57,749 bases of DNA. It comes from an uncultured Alistipes sp. (GTDB lineage: Bacteria > Bacteroidota > Bacteroidia > Bacteroidales > Rikenellaceae). The stretch is from NCBI GenBank assembly GCA_944321185.1, contig CALUKH010000008.1:1-57749 (forward strand). The letters run 5' to 3'. How positions within the stretch are numbered: the stretch's first letter is position 1; each line of letters begins with the position of its first letter. The position numbers and the translations under genes are program-made. Shown here in pieces: positions 43,962 through 52,478 of the stretch. A model generated the notes under the pieces. The model did no database searches and was not told where the DNA came from. It saw only the letters and a program-made list of their open reading frames with translations.

Positions 43962-43998
43962 ATCCGGGATGCACTTCCGAGTGAAGTGTGTCCCGGAT
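43962..43998 (+). terminator. Long hairpin after the HMA gene (possible terminator)
   Basis: A 16-bp stem with two wobble pairs, ATCCGGGA...CACTTC against GAAGTG...TCCCGGAT, has a five-base loop. No U-run follows, so it may be an mRNA-stabilising or factor-dependent end rather than an intrinsic terminator. Confidence 0.5.
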
Positions 43999-44141
43999 GT
44001 CGTTTCGAAGGGGCGGTGATTAGAGAAACACCGTTTCGGGCGGATGTCGTTTCTGCCGGTCGTGGAGGCTCCGGCCGTGGAATGAGATTCATCTCCGTAT
44101 TCGGACCTCGTCTGGTTGTGTTCGTATCGGAGGCCGGCGCG

Positions 44142-44609
44142 TTATTTCCGCTGGGAGGCGATCCAGCGGCGGATCAGCAGGTCGGCAATCAGCAGCACGA
44201 TGCCCGCTGCGGCGAGCAATCCCGCCAGTATCCACATTTCCGGCGTCCCCGTGTCGGAGGGTGTCGGCAGAGTGATCTGCCGAAGTTCGGGGAGATGCTG
44301 CTCCAGTTGGGGAAGACTCCAGCCCTCCTTCAGCTCCTGCCACCACGCTGCCAGTTGCCCGAGCGGCGAGGTGGTGCTCTCCCGCCACCAGGCCCATACT
44401 GCCAACGCAACGAGGGAGGCCGTCCCGAGTACTCCGTACAAAACCCTCAGCAGCCGTTCGTTGCGCTGCCGGCGCGCTTCGGCATGCTGCAGGCGTGCCA
44501 TGGTCCGGGCCGTGAAATCCCCGGTGAGCGGCGGCGCCGGAAGCCGATCCACCGCCCGGCGGATCGCCTCACTGCGCGGTATTTCATCCATGCGTTTCAT
44601 CTCGTCCAT
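44142..44609 (-). CDS. Putative anti-sigma factor (two membrane helices)
   Basis: A 155-residue membrane protein not assigned to a named family. A cytoplasmic N-terminus of ~50 residues (AIRRAVDRLPAPPLTGDFTARTMARLQHAE) resembles the short sigma-binding part of anti-sigma proteins. It is followed by a membrane helix (VLYGVLGTASLVALAVWAWW), a Trp-rich exposed loop and a second helix (MWILAGLLAAAGIVLLIADLLI). It directly follows, and overlaps, the ECF sigma gene, as anti-sigma genes do. ATGs at 44609, 44600 and 44591 are possible; the last gives an eight-base overlap. Confidence 0.7.
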   Translation of the reverse strand: MDEMKRMDEIPRSEAIRRAVDRLPAPPLTGDFTARTMARLQHAEARRQRNERLLRVLYGVLGTASLVALAVWAWWRESTTSPLGQLAAWWQELKEGWSLPQLEQHLPELRQITLPTPSDTGTPEMWILAGLLAAAGIVLLIADLLIRRWIASQRK

Positions 44610-45186
44610 CTGTTTCTTCCATTACCAGCAGGTACAGTTTCTTGCGGATGCGGTGCAGCCGTACCTTGACGTTATTCTCCTGGAGCCCCAGGATTGCGGC
44701 GCACTCGCTCACCGAACGCTCTTCGTAATAGAAGAGCGTGATCAACGCCCGCTCGTCGGCTTCGAGCCGTGCGACGGCCCGAGTCAGGGCTTCGAGCTGC
44801 CGTTCGTGTGCCACCCACTCCTCGAGGCGTTCGACCTCCTCGTCGGGCAGCAGCCCGAGGCGTCGTTCGTCGATACCCGTGAGGGTATTGCGGCGGCGTG
44901 TGCGGCGTGCGTGCGAGAGGGCCGTGTTGCAGGCGATGCGGTAGATCCAGGTTTGGAAACTGCTCCGGCCACTGAAGCTGCCGAGCTGGCGGAAAGCCTT
45001 CACAAAGACATCCTGCGTCACCTCCTCGGCCTCTTCCGGACGGTCGATGATCCGGGCGACCAGCGTCTGAATCATCCTCGCGTAGCGGTCGACCAACTCT
45101 GCGTAGCGGTCGCTCTCGCCGTGGAGGATGCGTCGGATCAGCTCCTGCTCCCGTTCCCGTTCTTCCTGTGCTTCGATTTGCTGCAT
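44584..45186 (-). CDS. ECF-type RNA polymerase sigma factor
   Basis: A 200-residue sigma-70-family factor with only regions 2 and 4. Region 2 is YAELVDRYARMIQTLVARIIDRPEEAEEVTQDVFVKAFRQLGSF with WIYRIACNTALSHARR. Region 4 is LEADERALITLFYYEERSVSECAAILGLQENNVKVRLHRIRKKLY, a helix-turn-helix that would read the -35 element. The gene lies nine bases downstream of a GTAAC/CGTC promoter (45225-45195) of the kind ECF factors recognise, so it is probably autoregulated. It overlaps the putative anti-sigma gene. The start at 45186 gives a very short mRNA leader. Confidence 0.93.
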   Translation of the reverse strand: MQQIEAQEEREREQELIRRILHGESDRYAELVDRYARMIQTLVARIIDRPEEAEEVTQDVFVKAFRQLGSFSGRSSFQTWIYRIACNTALSHARRTRRRNTLTGIDERRLGLLPDEEVERLEEWVAHERQLEALTRAVARLEADERALITLFYYEERSVSECAAILGLQENNVKVRLHRIRKKLYLLVMEETDGRDETHG

Positions 45187-45194
45187 GGCACTTA

Positions 45195-45225
45195 GTTAGA
45201 CGCTTCGGCTCCGGAAAGGTTACAG
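45195..45225 (-). promoter_or_regulatory. ECF-type promoter of the sigma/anti-sigma operon
   Basis: Read on the minus strand the site is CTGTAACCTTT, 11 unrelated bases, GCGTCTAAC. That places -35 GTAAC and -10 CGTC 16 bases apart, the classical ECF layout. It is the mirror image of the site at 45258-45288. No TAnnTTTG box is present, so housekeeping transcription is not evident. Confidence 0.82.
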
Positions 45226-45257
45226 CCCGGCGGCGAAAAAATTTTTCTCCTTGGGGA

Positions 45258-45288
45258 CTGTAACCTTTTTGTCGCGGCGGCGTCTAAC
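45258..45288 (+). promoter_or_regulatory. ECF-type promoter of the divergent small membrane protein gene
   Basis: CTGTAACCTTT, 11 unrelated bases, GCGTCTAAC: the same 20 bases in the same arrangement as the opposite site. The 11-base spacers differ, so conservation is confined to the promoter elements. Transcription would start near 45293, about 63 bases before the ATG at 45356. Confidence 0.82.
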
Positions 45289-45355
45289 AGAGCAAAGATC
45301 GCAAAAAACAGGCGAACATGAGAACTGAACGTATCATTTTAAAACAAAAACTGTC

Positions 45356-45754
45356 ATGATGGATTTTATTGCCGTGCCGCTGGTCGTCGGGATGATCACG
45401 CTGGGAATTTACAAGTTCTTCGAACTGCTTATCTGCCGCCGCGAACGGCTCAACATCATTGAGAAGATCGAACCGGGGGAGTTGATCGACTATGTGAAAA
45501 ACGTCAACCTGGGGATGCCCGGGCGCGGGGCATGTAACCCGACGGGCTTCTCGTCGTGGGCGCTGCGTCTGGGATGTCTGCTGGCGGGCCTCGGTCTGGG
45601 ATTGCTGGTCGCCTACTGGACGGTGGGCGAGCGTGCGGTGAACCCCTATAACATGAGTGCCATTTACGGAGGTTCGGTGCTCTGTTTCGGCGGGTTGGGG
45701 TTGGTCGTTGCCTTTGTGGTGGAGCGTCTGATCGGCCGTCGGGAGCGTGCATAG
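45356..45754 (+). CDS. Small membrane protein (DUF6249-like), probable target of the ECF sigma factor
   Basis: A 132-residue protein with three hydrophobic segments: IAVPLVVGMITLGIYKFFELLI at the N-terminus, LRLGCLLAGLGLGLLVAYW near residue 65, and IYGGSVLCFGGLGLVVAFVVERLI near the end. Between the first two lies a charged, probably cytoplasmic stretch RRERLNIIEKIEPGELIDY. It resembles the DUF6249 proteins seen near sigma factors in Bacteroidota (recalled similarity). Its promoter copies that of the sigma operon, so it is probably in the regulon. Function is unknown. Starts at 45356 or 45359 are both possible. Confidence 0.78.
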   Translation: MMDFIAVPLVVGMITLGIYKFFELLICRRERLNIIEKIEPGELIDYVKNVNLGMPGRGACNPTGFSSWALRLGCLLAGLGLGLLVAYWTVGERAVNPYNMSAIYGGSVLCFGGLGLVVAFVVERLIGRRERA

Positions 45755-45771
45755 CCCGATCGTTTGAACGA

Positions 45772-45812
45772 AGAGCCCCGGCTTCGATTCATGAAGCCGG
45801 GGCGCTCTTTTT
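45772..45812 (+). terminator. Rho-independent terminator after the small membrane protein gene
   Basis: AGAGC-CCCGGCTTC pairs with GAAGCCGGGG-GCTCT around a seven-base loop, with a CTTTTTCTTT tract behind it. Confidence 0.9.
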
Positions 45813-45883
45813 CTTTCGGAACGGTGTCTCCTCCCGGGGCGCGCCTGTCGGCCGACGGAGGGGCTCCCTTGAGGATGGTCCGG

Positions 45884-46636
45884 TTATTCCAGCGGGCGGA
45901 TGCGGACCTCGGTCACGCCCTCCAGTTCACGGGCAAGGCGGTCCAGATCGGTCTTCTCGTCGACTTCGCCGTAGTGGTAGGGGTAGAAGATCGCCGGGCG
46001 GATCGCCTTGACGGCCTCCACCGCCTGGTCGACCGTCATCGTGTAGGGCTGGTTGACCGGCAGAAAGGCGATGTCGATGTTTTTCAGGCTTTTCATTTCG
46101 GGGGTCGGCTCCGTATCGCCGGCGATGTAGATGCGCGTGCCGCCGATCGTCAGGACATAGCCGCAGTCTTCCCGCTCGCGGGGATGGAACTGCAGATGCC
46201 CGGGCGTGGTGTTGCAGGCCACGACGGCTTCGACCTTCACGTAGTCGCGCGGCGTGGCCACGCTCCCCGGGCGCATCGTGTAGCAGTTCATTTCGAAGGC
46301 TTCGGCCGAGGTCCGGTCGCAGAGAATCTCCGTCTCGGAGGTCAGGATCCGCTCTACGGCCGTGACGTCCAGATGGTCGTGGTGCGAGTGGGTGATCAGC
46401 ACCAGATCGGCTTTGGGCAGCGAGGCGTAGTCCGCATAGTCGGCCACCGGATCGACATAGATCCATTTGCCGCCGACCTCGACGGCCAGCGAGGCGTGTT
46501 TGAAGAAATAAAACGTGAATTCGCGGCCGTCACGCGCCGTGAGCGTGTCGGACGGATATTCGGGGGCCTTCGAACGGCCGCATCCGAAGAAGGTGAGCAG
46601 AGACATAAGTATTGTTGCTGTTATCAGGTGTGTCAT
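45884..46636 (-). CDS. Metallo-beta-lactamase-fold lipoprotein (UlaG-like hydrolase)
   Basis: A 250-residue MBL-fold hydrolase. It shows LVLITHSHHDHLDVTAVERIL (HxHxDH metal site), a His in NTTPGHLQFHP, GGTRIYIAGDTEPTPEMK (bridging Asp) and PAIFYPYHYGE (last His). The N-terminus is a lipoprotein signal (MTHLITATILMSLLTFFGC, lipid Cys at 19), which favours the ATG at 46636 over an in-frame start at 46777 that would run through the upstream promoter region. UlaG-like members act on phosphoesters or lactones; the substrate here is unknown. It is divergent from the next lipoprotein gene. Confidence 0.88.
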   Translation of the reverse strand: MTHLITATILMSLLTFFGCGRSKAPEYPSDTLTARDGREFTFYFFKHASLAVEVGGKWIYVDPVADYADYASLPKADLVLITHSHHDHLDVTAVERILTSETEILCDRTSAEAFEMNCYTMRPGSVATPRDYVKVEAVVACNTTPGHLQFHPREREDCGYVLTIGGTRIYIAGDTEPTPEMKSLKNIDIAFLPVNQPYTMTVDQAVEAVKAIRPAIFYPYHYGEVDEKTDLDRLARELEGVTEVRIRPLE

Positions 46637-46703
46637 GATGGATATAAAGATACGATTTTGTGGCGATATGTCCAAATATTCCGCCGCTTCGTAAAAAAAA
46701 TTG

Positions 46704-46711
46704 TACCTTTG
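46704..46711 (+). promoter_or_regulatory. -7 box of the unknown lipoprotein gene
   Basis: TACCTTTG matches TAnnTTTG exactly within an AT-rich stretch and reads toward the gene starting at 46811. Confidence 0.65.
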
Positions 46712-46810
46712 AGGCGGAAAACTTTTTTCCGACGGCGGATGCAGTAATCCGCCCGAGAGTGCATTTATAAGATGCATTCAATGGACCAATTGCAATTAAC
46801 GACAACACGC

Positions 46811-47773
46811 ATGAAGAAAATTTTAACTACGCTGATGCTCGGGGCCGTTGCCTTCTCGAGCTGTATCAAGGAGGATGATACCTACAAGGATCTGTTGCCC
46901 GTGCAACCCGGACAGTATATCCAGTCGTATGTCACGACGCAGAATCGGGTGGCCATGCAGGCTGCGAATGCCGGTATGCGGGTGGCCGTGCTGGCGGCCG
47001 AGGTGGCCAAACAGCATGCCGAAGGCAAGGAGGATGTGACCCTCTCCACGGCCGAGTACAACAGCCGTACGGTGCTGTCGCGGCTGTTCAACTCCGCAGC
47101 CACGATCGAGGAGGTGACCGAGGGTTACAAACTCACCTTCAACAAGTACTACCAGATGCCCGACGGATTCTATCTGTCCGGTTCGCTGGTCATCCGGACC
47201 GGCGGTGCGGACCAGCTGACTGACGGTGCCGTGTGGAACGTGGAGATGCAGCCCGACTTCAAGCTCTACAGCTACTCCTCCTACGGCAATACGGAGTCGC
47301 AGATCAACATGAACGGCGGCGTTACGCGTCTGAGCAACAACGGCGATGGATCGTATACCATCCGTCTGACGAACATCGCCGCCGCGGTCGAGGGCATCGG
47401 TACGACTGCCTCGAACTGGAGCACCGAAGGCGAGGGCTTCGTCATGCGTCCCCGCGACACGGGTGTGACGCTGGCCTACTCCTCCTGTGCGGGCAAGGTC
47501 TTCGAGGTCGAAGGGGCGGCCTCCGGCACCTCGATCTACACGAATATCTACGGCACGGGCCCCATCAGCATGGAGTACCGCGTTACGGATGCGTTGTACG
47601 TTGGCCAGCAGATCGTCAGCGGTACGGAGGAGTGCGGATTTACTTCGCGCTACGACTACGATACGTCGGCCTATCCGGCACCCGACGTGCGTTACGTCTA
47701 CACGTTCGACGAGGCCAACAGCAAATACTCCTTCAAGATCTATTACAACGGCTATACCTATCCGAAAGAGTGA
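46811..47773 (+). CDS. Secreted lipoprotein of unknown function
   Basis: A 320-residue protein with a lipoprotein signal (MKKILTTLMLGAVAFSSC, lipid Cys at 18). The remainder is rich in Tyr, Thr, Ser and Gly with alternating hydrophobic strands (TEGYKLTFNKYYQMPDGFYLSG, WNVEMQPDFKLYSYSSYG), suggesting a beta-rich surface protein. I do not recognise a family with confidence; DUF4840/DUF5-type Bacteroidota lipoproteins are possibilities. The start at 46811 places the lipobox correctly; an in-frame ATG at 46772 would add 13 polar residues in front of the signal. A terminator follows. Confidence 0.8.
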   Translation: MKKILTTLMLGAVAFSSCIKEDDTYKDLLPVQPGQYIQSYVTTQNRVAMQAANAGMRVAVLAAEVAKQHAEGKEDVTLSTAEYNSRTVLSRLFNSAATIEEVTEGYKLTFNKYYQMPDGFYLSGSLVIRTGGADQLTDGAVWNVEMQPDFKLYSYSSYGNTESQINMNGGVTRLSNNGDGSYTIRLTNIAAAVEGIGTTASNWSTEGEGFVMRPRDTGVTLAYSSCAGKVFEVEGAASGTSIYTNIYGTGPISMEYRVTDALYVGQQIVSGTEECGFTSRYDYDTSAYPAPDVRYVYTFDEANSKYSFKIYYNGYTYPKE

Positions 47774-47840
47774 TTGACGCGGCGTGGGGCGGATTGGAAC
47801 GCGCCCGAACTGTGGTGACGCCTGCCGCCGTGTGAACGAA

Positions 47841-47879
47841 AAAACTGCGACCCTTTGCGAGAGGGGCCGCAGTTTTTTT
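47841..47879 (+). terminator. Terminator between the lipoprotein gene and gltB
   Basis: AAACTGCG-CCCT pairs with AGGG-CGCAGTTT (one internal mismatch), followed by TTTTTTT. The left side carries AAAA, so it may also work for gltB, which ends 21 bases to the right. Confidence 0.88.
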
Positions 47880-47899
47880 GTCCGGAGCGGTCGGCGAGG

Positions 47900-50800
47900 T
47901 CAGTGCTGCTGACGCTCGCGTTCCAGATAACGCTTGTACTCGACGGGCGTCACCTTGATGAACTGCCGTACGTAGCTCTCCCAGGCGTCGAGCATCCGCC
48001 GGCCGATGGCGCTGTCCGTGTGGCGGACGTGGGTCATGATCAGCCGGTGCAGCTCTTCGCGGTCTTCGGCCCGGTCGAGCAGCGTCAGTTCGATCATCTC
48101 CATGTTGCAGTAGTAGTCGAAGTCGCCCCGCGGGTTCCAGACGTAGGCGATTCCGCCGCTCATGCCTGCGGCGAAGTTGCGGCCCGTGCGGCCGAGGATG
48201 ACCACGCGACCGCCGGTCATGTATTCGCAACCGTGGTCGCCGACCCCCTCGACAACGGCCGTGGCACCGCTGTTACGCACGCAGAAGCGTTCGCCGACGC
48301 GTCCGTTGATGTAGGCCTCGCCGGCCGTGGCCCCGTAGAGCAGCGTGTTGCCGGCGATGACGTTGCCCTCGGCGGCAAAGCGGCTGCCGGCCGGCGGCAC
48401 CACGATGAGGCGTCCGCCCGAGAGTCCCTTGCCGAGGTAGTCGTTCGCATCGCCTTCGAGCCGCATCGTCACGCCCGGGCAGAGAAAGGCTCCGAAACTC
48501 TGGCCGGCACTGCCGCGGAAGGTCAGTGTCATCGATCCGGCCGGGATGCCGCGACTGCCGCAACGGCGTGTGATGTGACCGCTCAGCATCGTACCGACGC
48601 TCCGGTCCGTATTGGCGATCGGGAAGGCCTGCACGAGATTCTTCCGCTCGTCAATCACGCGGTCGGCCAGCGGCAGCAGCTGACGGTCGATCACCTCTGA
48701 CAACGCATGCTCCTGCGGCGTGCCGTAACACAGGGCGGCATCGCCCGACGGCCGGAAGAGCAGCCGCCGCAGATCGATCCCCGCACCGGGATTCCCGGCG
48801 GCGATCGGCCGTTGACGCAGCAGGTCGCTGCGACCGATCAGTTCGTCCATCCGCGTATAACCCATCGCAGCCATCCTCCGGCGCAGATCCTCGGCCAGCA
48901 TGCGGAAGTACGAGATCAGGTGTTCGGGCTTTCCGACGAAACGCTTGCGCAGTTCGGGATTCTGCGTCGCCACGCCCATCGGACAGGTATTCGTGTGGCA
49001 TTTGCGGATCATCCGGCACCCCAGCACCACCAGGGCCGCCGTGCCGAATCCATACTCCTCGGCGCCGAGCAGGGCGCTCACCAATACGTCGTGGGCGCAT
49101 TTCAACTGTCCGTCGGCCTGCAGCCGCACACGGTCGCGCAGGCGGTTGCCCACGAGCGTCTGCTGGATCTCCGCCAGGCCGATCTCCACCGGCACACCGG
49201 CATATTTCATCGAGTCGGCCGGGCTGGCTCCCGTGCCGCCGTCCGATCCGCTGATGAGGATCTTGTCGGCCTTGGCCTTCGCCACGCCCGCCGCAATGGT
49301 TCCCACACCGCTTTCGGCCACGAGTTTCACGCTGATCAGCGCCGTGGGGTTGATGTTTTTCAGGTCGAAGATCAGCTGCGCCAAGTCCTCGATCGAGTAG
49401 ATGTCGTGGTGGGGCGGGGGAGAGATCAGCGTGATGCCCGGGATCGAGTGGCGCGTGCGGGCAATCATCTCGTCGACCTTGAAGCCCGGCAGCTGTCCGC
49501 CCTCACCGGGCTTGGCTCCCTGTGCCACCTTGATCTGTATCTCGTCGGCATTGACCAGGTACTCGGCATCGACGCCGAAACGCCCCGATGCCACCTGTTT
49601 CACGGCACTGCGCAGCGACGTGCCGTCCGCGAGCGGCGTATTGCGGGCCGGATCCTCGCCCCCTTCGCCCGTGTTGCTCTGACCGCCGATGCGGTTCATC
49701 GCCGCGGCGATCGTCTCGTGAACCTCCTTGCTGATGGCTCCGAACGACATGGCCTCGACCACAAAGCGGCGCATGATCTCCTCGGCCGGCTCGACCTCCT
49801 CGACCGGAATCGGCTGGCGGTCGCTTGCGATTTCGACCAGATCGCGCAGGAATCGCGGTTTGTCACGATGCTCGGCCTGGCGCGTGAACTCGGCGAAGGT
49901 CGCCTCATCGCCCGTGCGGGCCGCACTCTGCAGCGAGAGCACCGTGGCGGGATTCCAGCCGTGGAATTCGCCGTCGCGACGGTAGCCGTAGCGGCCGAAG
50001 TTCTCGAGCGGCGTCTCCGTGGCCTCGGCCGCAAAGCCGCGTTGGTGCATCCGCGAAGCCTCGCGGGCCACCTCTTCGAGGCCGATGCCGCCGATCGACG
50101 AGACACCACCGCCCATGTAGCGGTCGAGCAGCGGCTGACCCACGCCCAGCGGTTCGAACAGCGCCGCGCCACGGTAGCTGCGGATCGTCGAGATGCCCAT
50201 CTTCGACATGATCTTCAGCATGCCCTTGTCGACGGCCTTGATGTAGTGTTGTTCGGCCCCTTCGAAATCGAGCTGCAGTTCGCCCGCCGCGGTGAGCTGC
50301 TTGAGGATGGCAAAGGCCATGTAGGGGTTCACGCCGCTGGCTCCGTAGCCCATCAGCAGTGCCACGTGCATCGTCTCGCACACCTCGCCGCTCTCGACGA
50401 TCACGGCGATCTGCGACCGCTTGCGGCGCGCGATCAGGTAGTGGTGTACGGCCGACATGGCCAGCAGCGACGGTATGGCGGCATGGGTGGCATCGACCTC
50501 GCGGTCGCTCAGAATCACGTAGTTGTAACCCTCGTCGACGGCCCTTTCGGCCTCGCGGCACAGCGCATCGAGCGCCACTTCGAGGGCCCGTCCGTCGCCG
50601 CCCACCGGGAAGAGCATCCGCAGCGTAATGGTCCGGAAGCCCTTGTATTCGAGGTTGCGCAGGATGTCCAGGTCGCGGTCCGAGATGATCGGCGAGGCCA
50701 TCATCACCACCTTGCACAACTCGGCCGAAGGCTTCAGAATGTTCTTGCGCACGGCGCCGATGTAACTGGTCAGCGACATGACCAGCTCCTCGCGGATCGA

Positions 50801-52378
50801 GTCCATCGGCGGGTTGGTCACCTGCGCAAACTGTTGTCGGAAGTAGTTGAAGAAGCGCTGCGGCTGTTCCGACAGGACGGCCAGCGGCGTGTCGTCGCCC
50901 ATCGAGACGGTCGGTCCTGCCGAGGCCGTGGCCATCGGTTTGAGAATGCGGTCAATCTCCTCGCGGTCGTAGCCGAAGGCGCGCAGTTTCTTCTCGTAAT
51001 GAGGCACTTCATGCGTCACGCGGCGGCCGCTGGTGATGTGGCGCAGGATGATCCGGTTGTCGTGCAGCCACTCGTCGTAGGGGTACTCCGTGGCCAGCTG
51101 GCGCTTGATCTCGTCGTCGAAGAGGATCTGCCCCTGCTCGGTGTCGACCATCAGGATCTTGCCCGGTTCGAGGCGGCCCTTCGATTCGATCTCGTTGGCC
51201 GGAATCTCCAGCACACCCGTCTCCGAGGCGATGACCATCAGGCCGTCGCGCGTGATCAGATAGCGGGCCGGGCGCAGTCCGTTGCGGTCGAGCATGCCGC
51301 CGGCGTAGCGTCCGTCGGAGAAGATGATGGCCGCAGGACCATCCCACGGCGCCATGAAGATCGAGTGGTATTCGTAGAAGCTCTTGAGTTTTTTCGAGAG
51401 CGGGTTCTTCTCGTTGAAGCTCTCCGGCACGAGCATCGCCAGAGCGTGCGGCAGCGACATCCCGCCCCGCAGGAAGAACTCCAGCGCATTGTCGAACGAG
51501 GCGCTGTCGCTCATTCCCGGCTGGATGATCGGACCCAGTCCGCCGTCGGTGCGGCCGGCGAATTCGGGGTGCAGCACCGCTTCGCGCGTCCCCATCCAGA
51601 GCCGGTTGCCGCGGATGGTGTTGATCTCGCCGTTGTGGCCGATCAGGCGGAAGGGTTGTGCCAGGCTCCACGTCGGGAAGGTGTTGGTCGAGAAGCGGGA
51701 GTGGACCAGCGCAATGGCACTCGAGAAGTAGGGGCTTTGCAGATCGGTGAAGTAGTGGCGCAGCTGCCGCGACGAGAGCATTCCCTTGTAGACGATCGTG
51801 CGTGTCGAGAGGCTGGCAATGTAGCAGCTTCGCTTGTCGCGGATCGTCGAGGCGGCGATGCGCTGTTCGAGGCGTTTGCGCACGACGTAGAGCAGCTCCT
51901 CGAGCCGCTGGCGGTCGTCGCACCCCACGATGAAGAGCTGCCAGATGTCGGGCTCCGTGGCGGCGGCATCCTTGCCGAGGATCGTGCTGTCGACCGGCAC
52001 GCGGCGCGTGGCCATCAGTTGCAGCCCCTGCTCCTCGACCGATTCGGTGGCCAGCCGCATGAAGAGCCGCTGGTCGGCCTCGTCTCTGGGCAGGAAGACC
52101 ATGCCCACGCCGTAACGCCCCTTTTCCGGGACGGGGATGCCGTTCAGCAGGATGAATTCGTGCGGAATCTGCACCAGAATGCCGGCTCCGTCGCCGGTTT
52201 TGTTGTCCGAGCCTTCGGCGCCGCGATGGGCCATGTGTTCGAGGACGCAGAGCCCCTGGTCTACGACCGAATGGTATTTGTTTCCGTTGATGTTGACGAC
52301 GAGTCCGACCCCGCAGGCGTCATGCTCGTACTCCGGGCGGTAGAGGCCTCCGTCCGGCATGGCATACGTTTTCTTCAT
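47900..52378 (-). CDS. gltB: Glutamate synthase, large subunit
   Basis: This 1492-residue enzyme makes two glutamates from glutamine and 2-oxoglutarate. The glutaminase domain starts at Cys22 (EYEHDACGVGLVVNI), which becomes N-terminal after propeptide removal. A central domain, the FMN/synthase domain (SDGGTGASPADSMKYAGVP), the Fe-S Cys cluster (CRMIRKCHTNTCPMG) and the C-terminal beta-helix GXGXG domain (GLSGGRLIVVPP, GATAGEAYINGRVGERF, GGRVVILGRTGRNFAAGMSGG) are all present. No gltD lies next to it: downstream is a terminator, upstream an MFS gene on the same strand. The small subunit must be elsewhere, or ferredoxin may serve as donor. Confidence 0.96.
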   Translation of the reverse strand: MKKTYAMPDGGLYRPEYEHDACGVGLVVNINGNKYHSVVDQGLCVLEHMAHRGAEGSDNKTGDGAGILVQIPHEFILLNGIPVPEKGRYGVGMVFLPRDEADQRLFMRLATESVEEQGLQLMATRRVPVDSTILGKDAAATEPDIWQLFIVGCDDRQRLEELLYVVRKRLEQRIAASTIRDKRSCYIASLSTRTIVYKGMLSSRQLRHYFTDLQSPYFSSAIALVHSRFSTNTFPTWSLAQPFRLIGHNGEINTIRGNRLWMGTREAVLHPEFAGRTDGGLGPIIQPGMSDSASFDNALEFFLRGGMSLPHALAMLVPESFNEKNPLSKKLKSFYEYHSIFMAPWDGPAAIIFSDGRYAGGMLDRNGLRPARYLITRDGLMVIASETGVLEIPANEIESKGRLEPGKILMVDTEQGQILFDDEIKRQLATEYPYDEWLHDNRIILRHITSGRRVTHEVPHYEKKLRAFGYDREEIDRILKPMATASAGPTVSMGDDTPLAVLSEQPQRFFNYFRQQFAQVTNPPMDSIREELVMSLTSYIGAVRKNILKPSAELCKVVMMASPIISDRDLDILRNLEYKGFRTITLRMLFPVGGDGRALEVALDALCREAERAVDEGYNYVILSDREVDATHAAIPSLLAMSAVHHYLIARRKRSQIAVIVESGEVCETMHVALLMGYGASGVNPYMAFAILKQLTAAGELQLDFEGAEQHYIKAVDKGMLKIMSKMGISTIRSYRGAALFEPLGVGQPLLDRYMGGGVSSIGGIGLEEVAREASRMHQRGFAAEATETPLENFGRYGYRRDGEFHGWNPATVLSLQSAARTGDEATFAEFTRQAEHRDKPRFLRDLVEIASDRQPIPVEEVEPAEEIMRRFVVEAMSFGAISKEVHETIAAAMNRIGGQSNTGEGGEDPARNTPLADGTSLRSAVKQVASGRFGVDAEYLVNADEIQIKVAQGAKPGEGGQLPGFKVDEMIARTRHSIPGITLISPPPHHDIYSIEDLAQLIFDLKNINPTALISVKLVAESGVGTIAAGVAKAKADKILISGSDGGTGASPADSMKYAGVPVEIGLAEIQQTLVGNRLRDRVRLQADGQLKCAHDVLVSALLGAEEYGFGTAALVVLGCRMIRKCHTNTCPMGVATQNPELRKRFVGKPEHLISYFRMLAEDLRRRMAAMGYTRMDELIGRSDLLRQRPIAAGNPGAGIDLRRLLFRPSGDAALCYGTPQEHALSEVIDRQLLPLADRVIDERKNLVQAFPIANTDRSVGTMLSGHITRRCGSRGIPAGSMTLTFRGSAGQSFGAFLCPGVTMRLEGDANDYLGKGLSGGRLIVVPPAGSRFAAEGNVIAGNTLLYGATAGEAYINGRVGERFCVRNSGATAVVEGVGDHGCEYMTGGRVVILGRTGRNFAAGMSGGIAYVWNPRGDFDYYCNMEMIELTLLDRAEDREELHRLIMTHVRHTDSAIGRRMLDAWESYVRQFIKVTPVEYKRYLERERQQH

Positions 52379-52401
52379 AGGATTACTCGTAGGATTACTC
52401 G
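52379..52401. repeat. Short direct repeat in the gltB leader
   Basis: AGGATTACTCG occurs twice, at 52379-52389 and 52391-52401, immediately before the gltB ATG, inside the predicted ~30-base leader. Function unknown. Confidence 0.7.
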
Positions 52402-52415
52402 CTAACTAACCTCTA

Positions 52416-52423
52416 CAAAGATA
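52416..52423 (-). promoter_or_regulatory. -7 box of the gltB promoter
   Basis: Read on the minus strand this is TATCTTTG, an exact TAnnTTTG match 37 bases before the gltB ATG. Confidence 0.72.
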
Positions 52424-52478
52424 ACGATTTTTGAAAAAAGATGCAAATCGGCAGGCGATTTCTGAAATTATTTTAATA

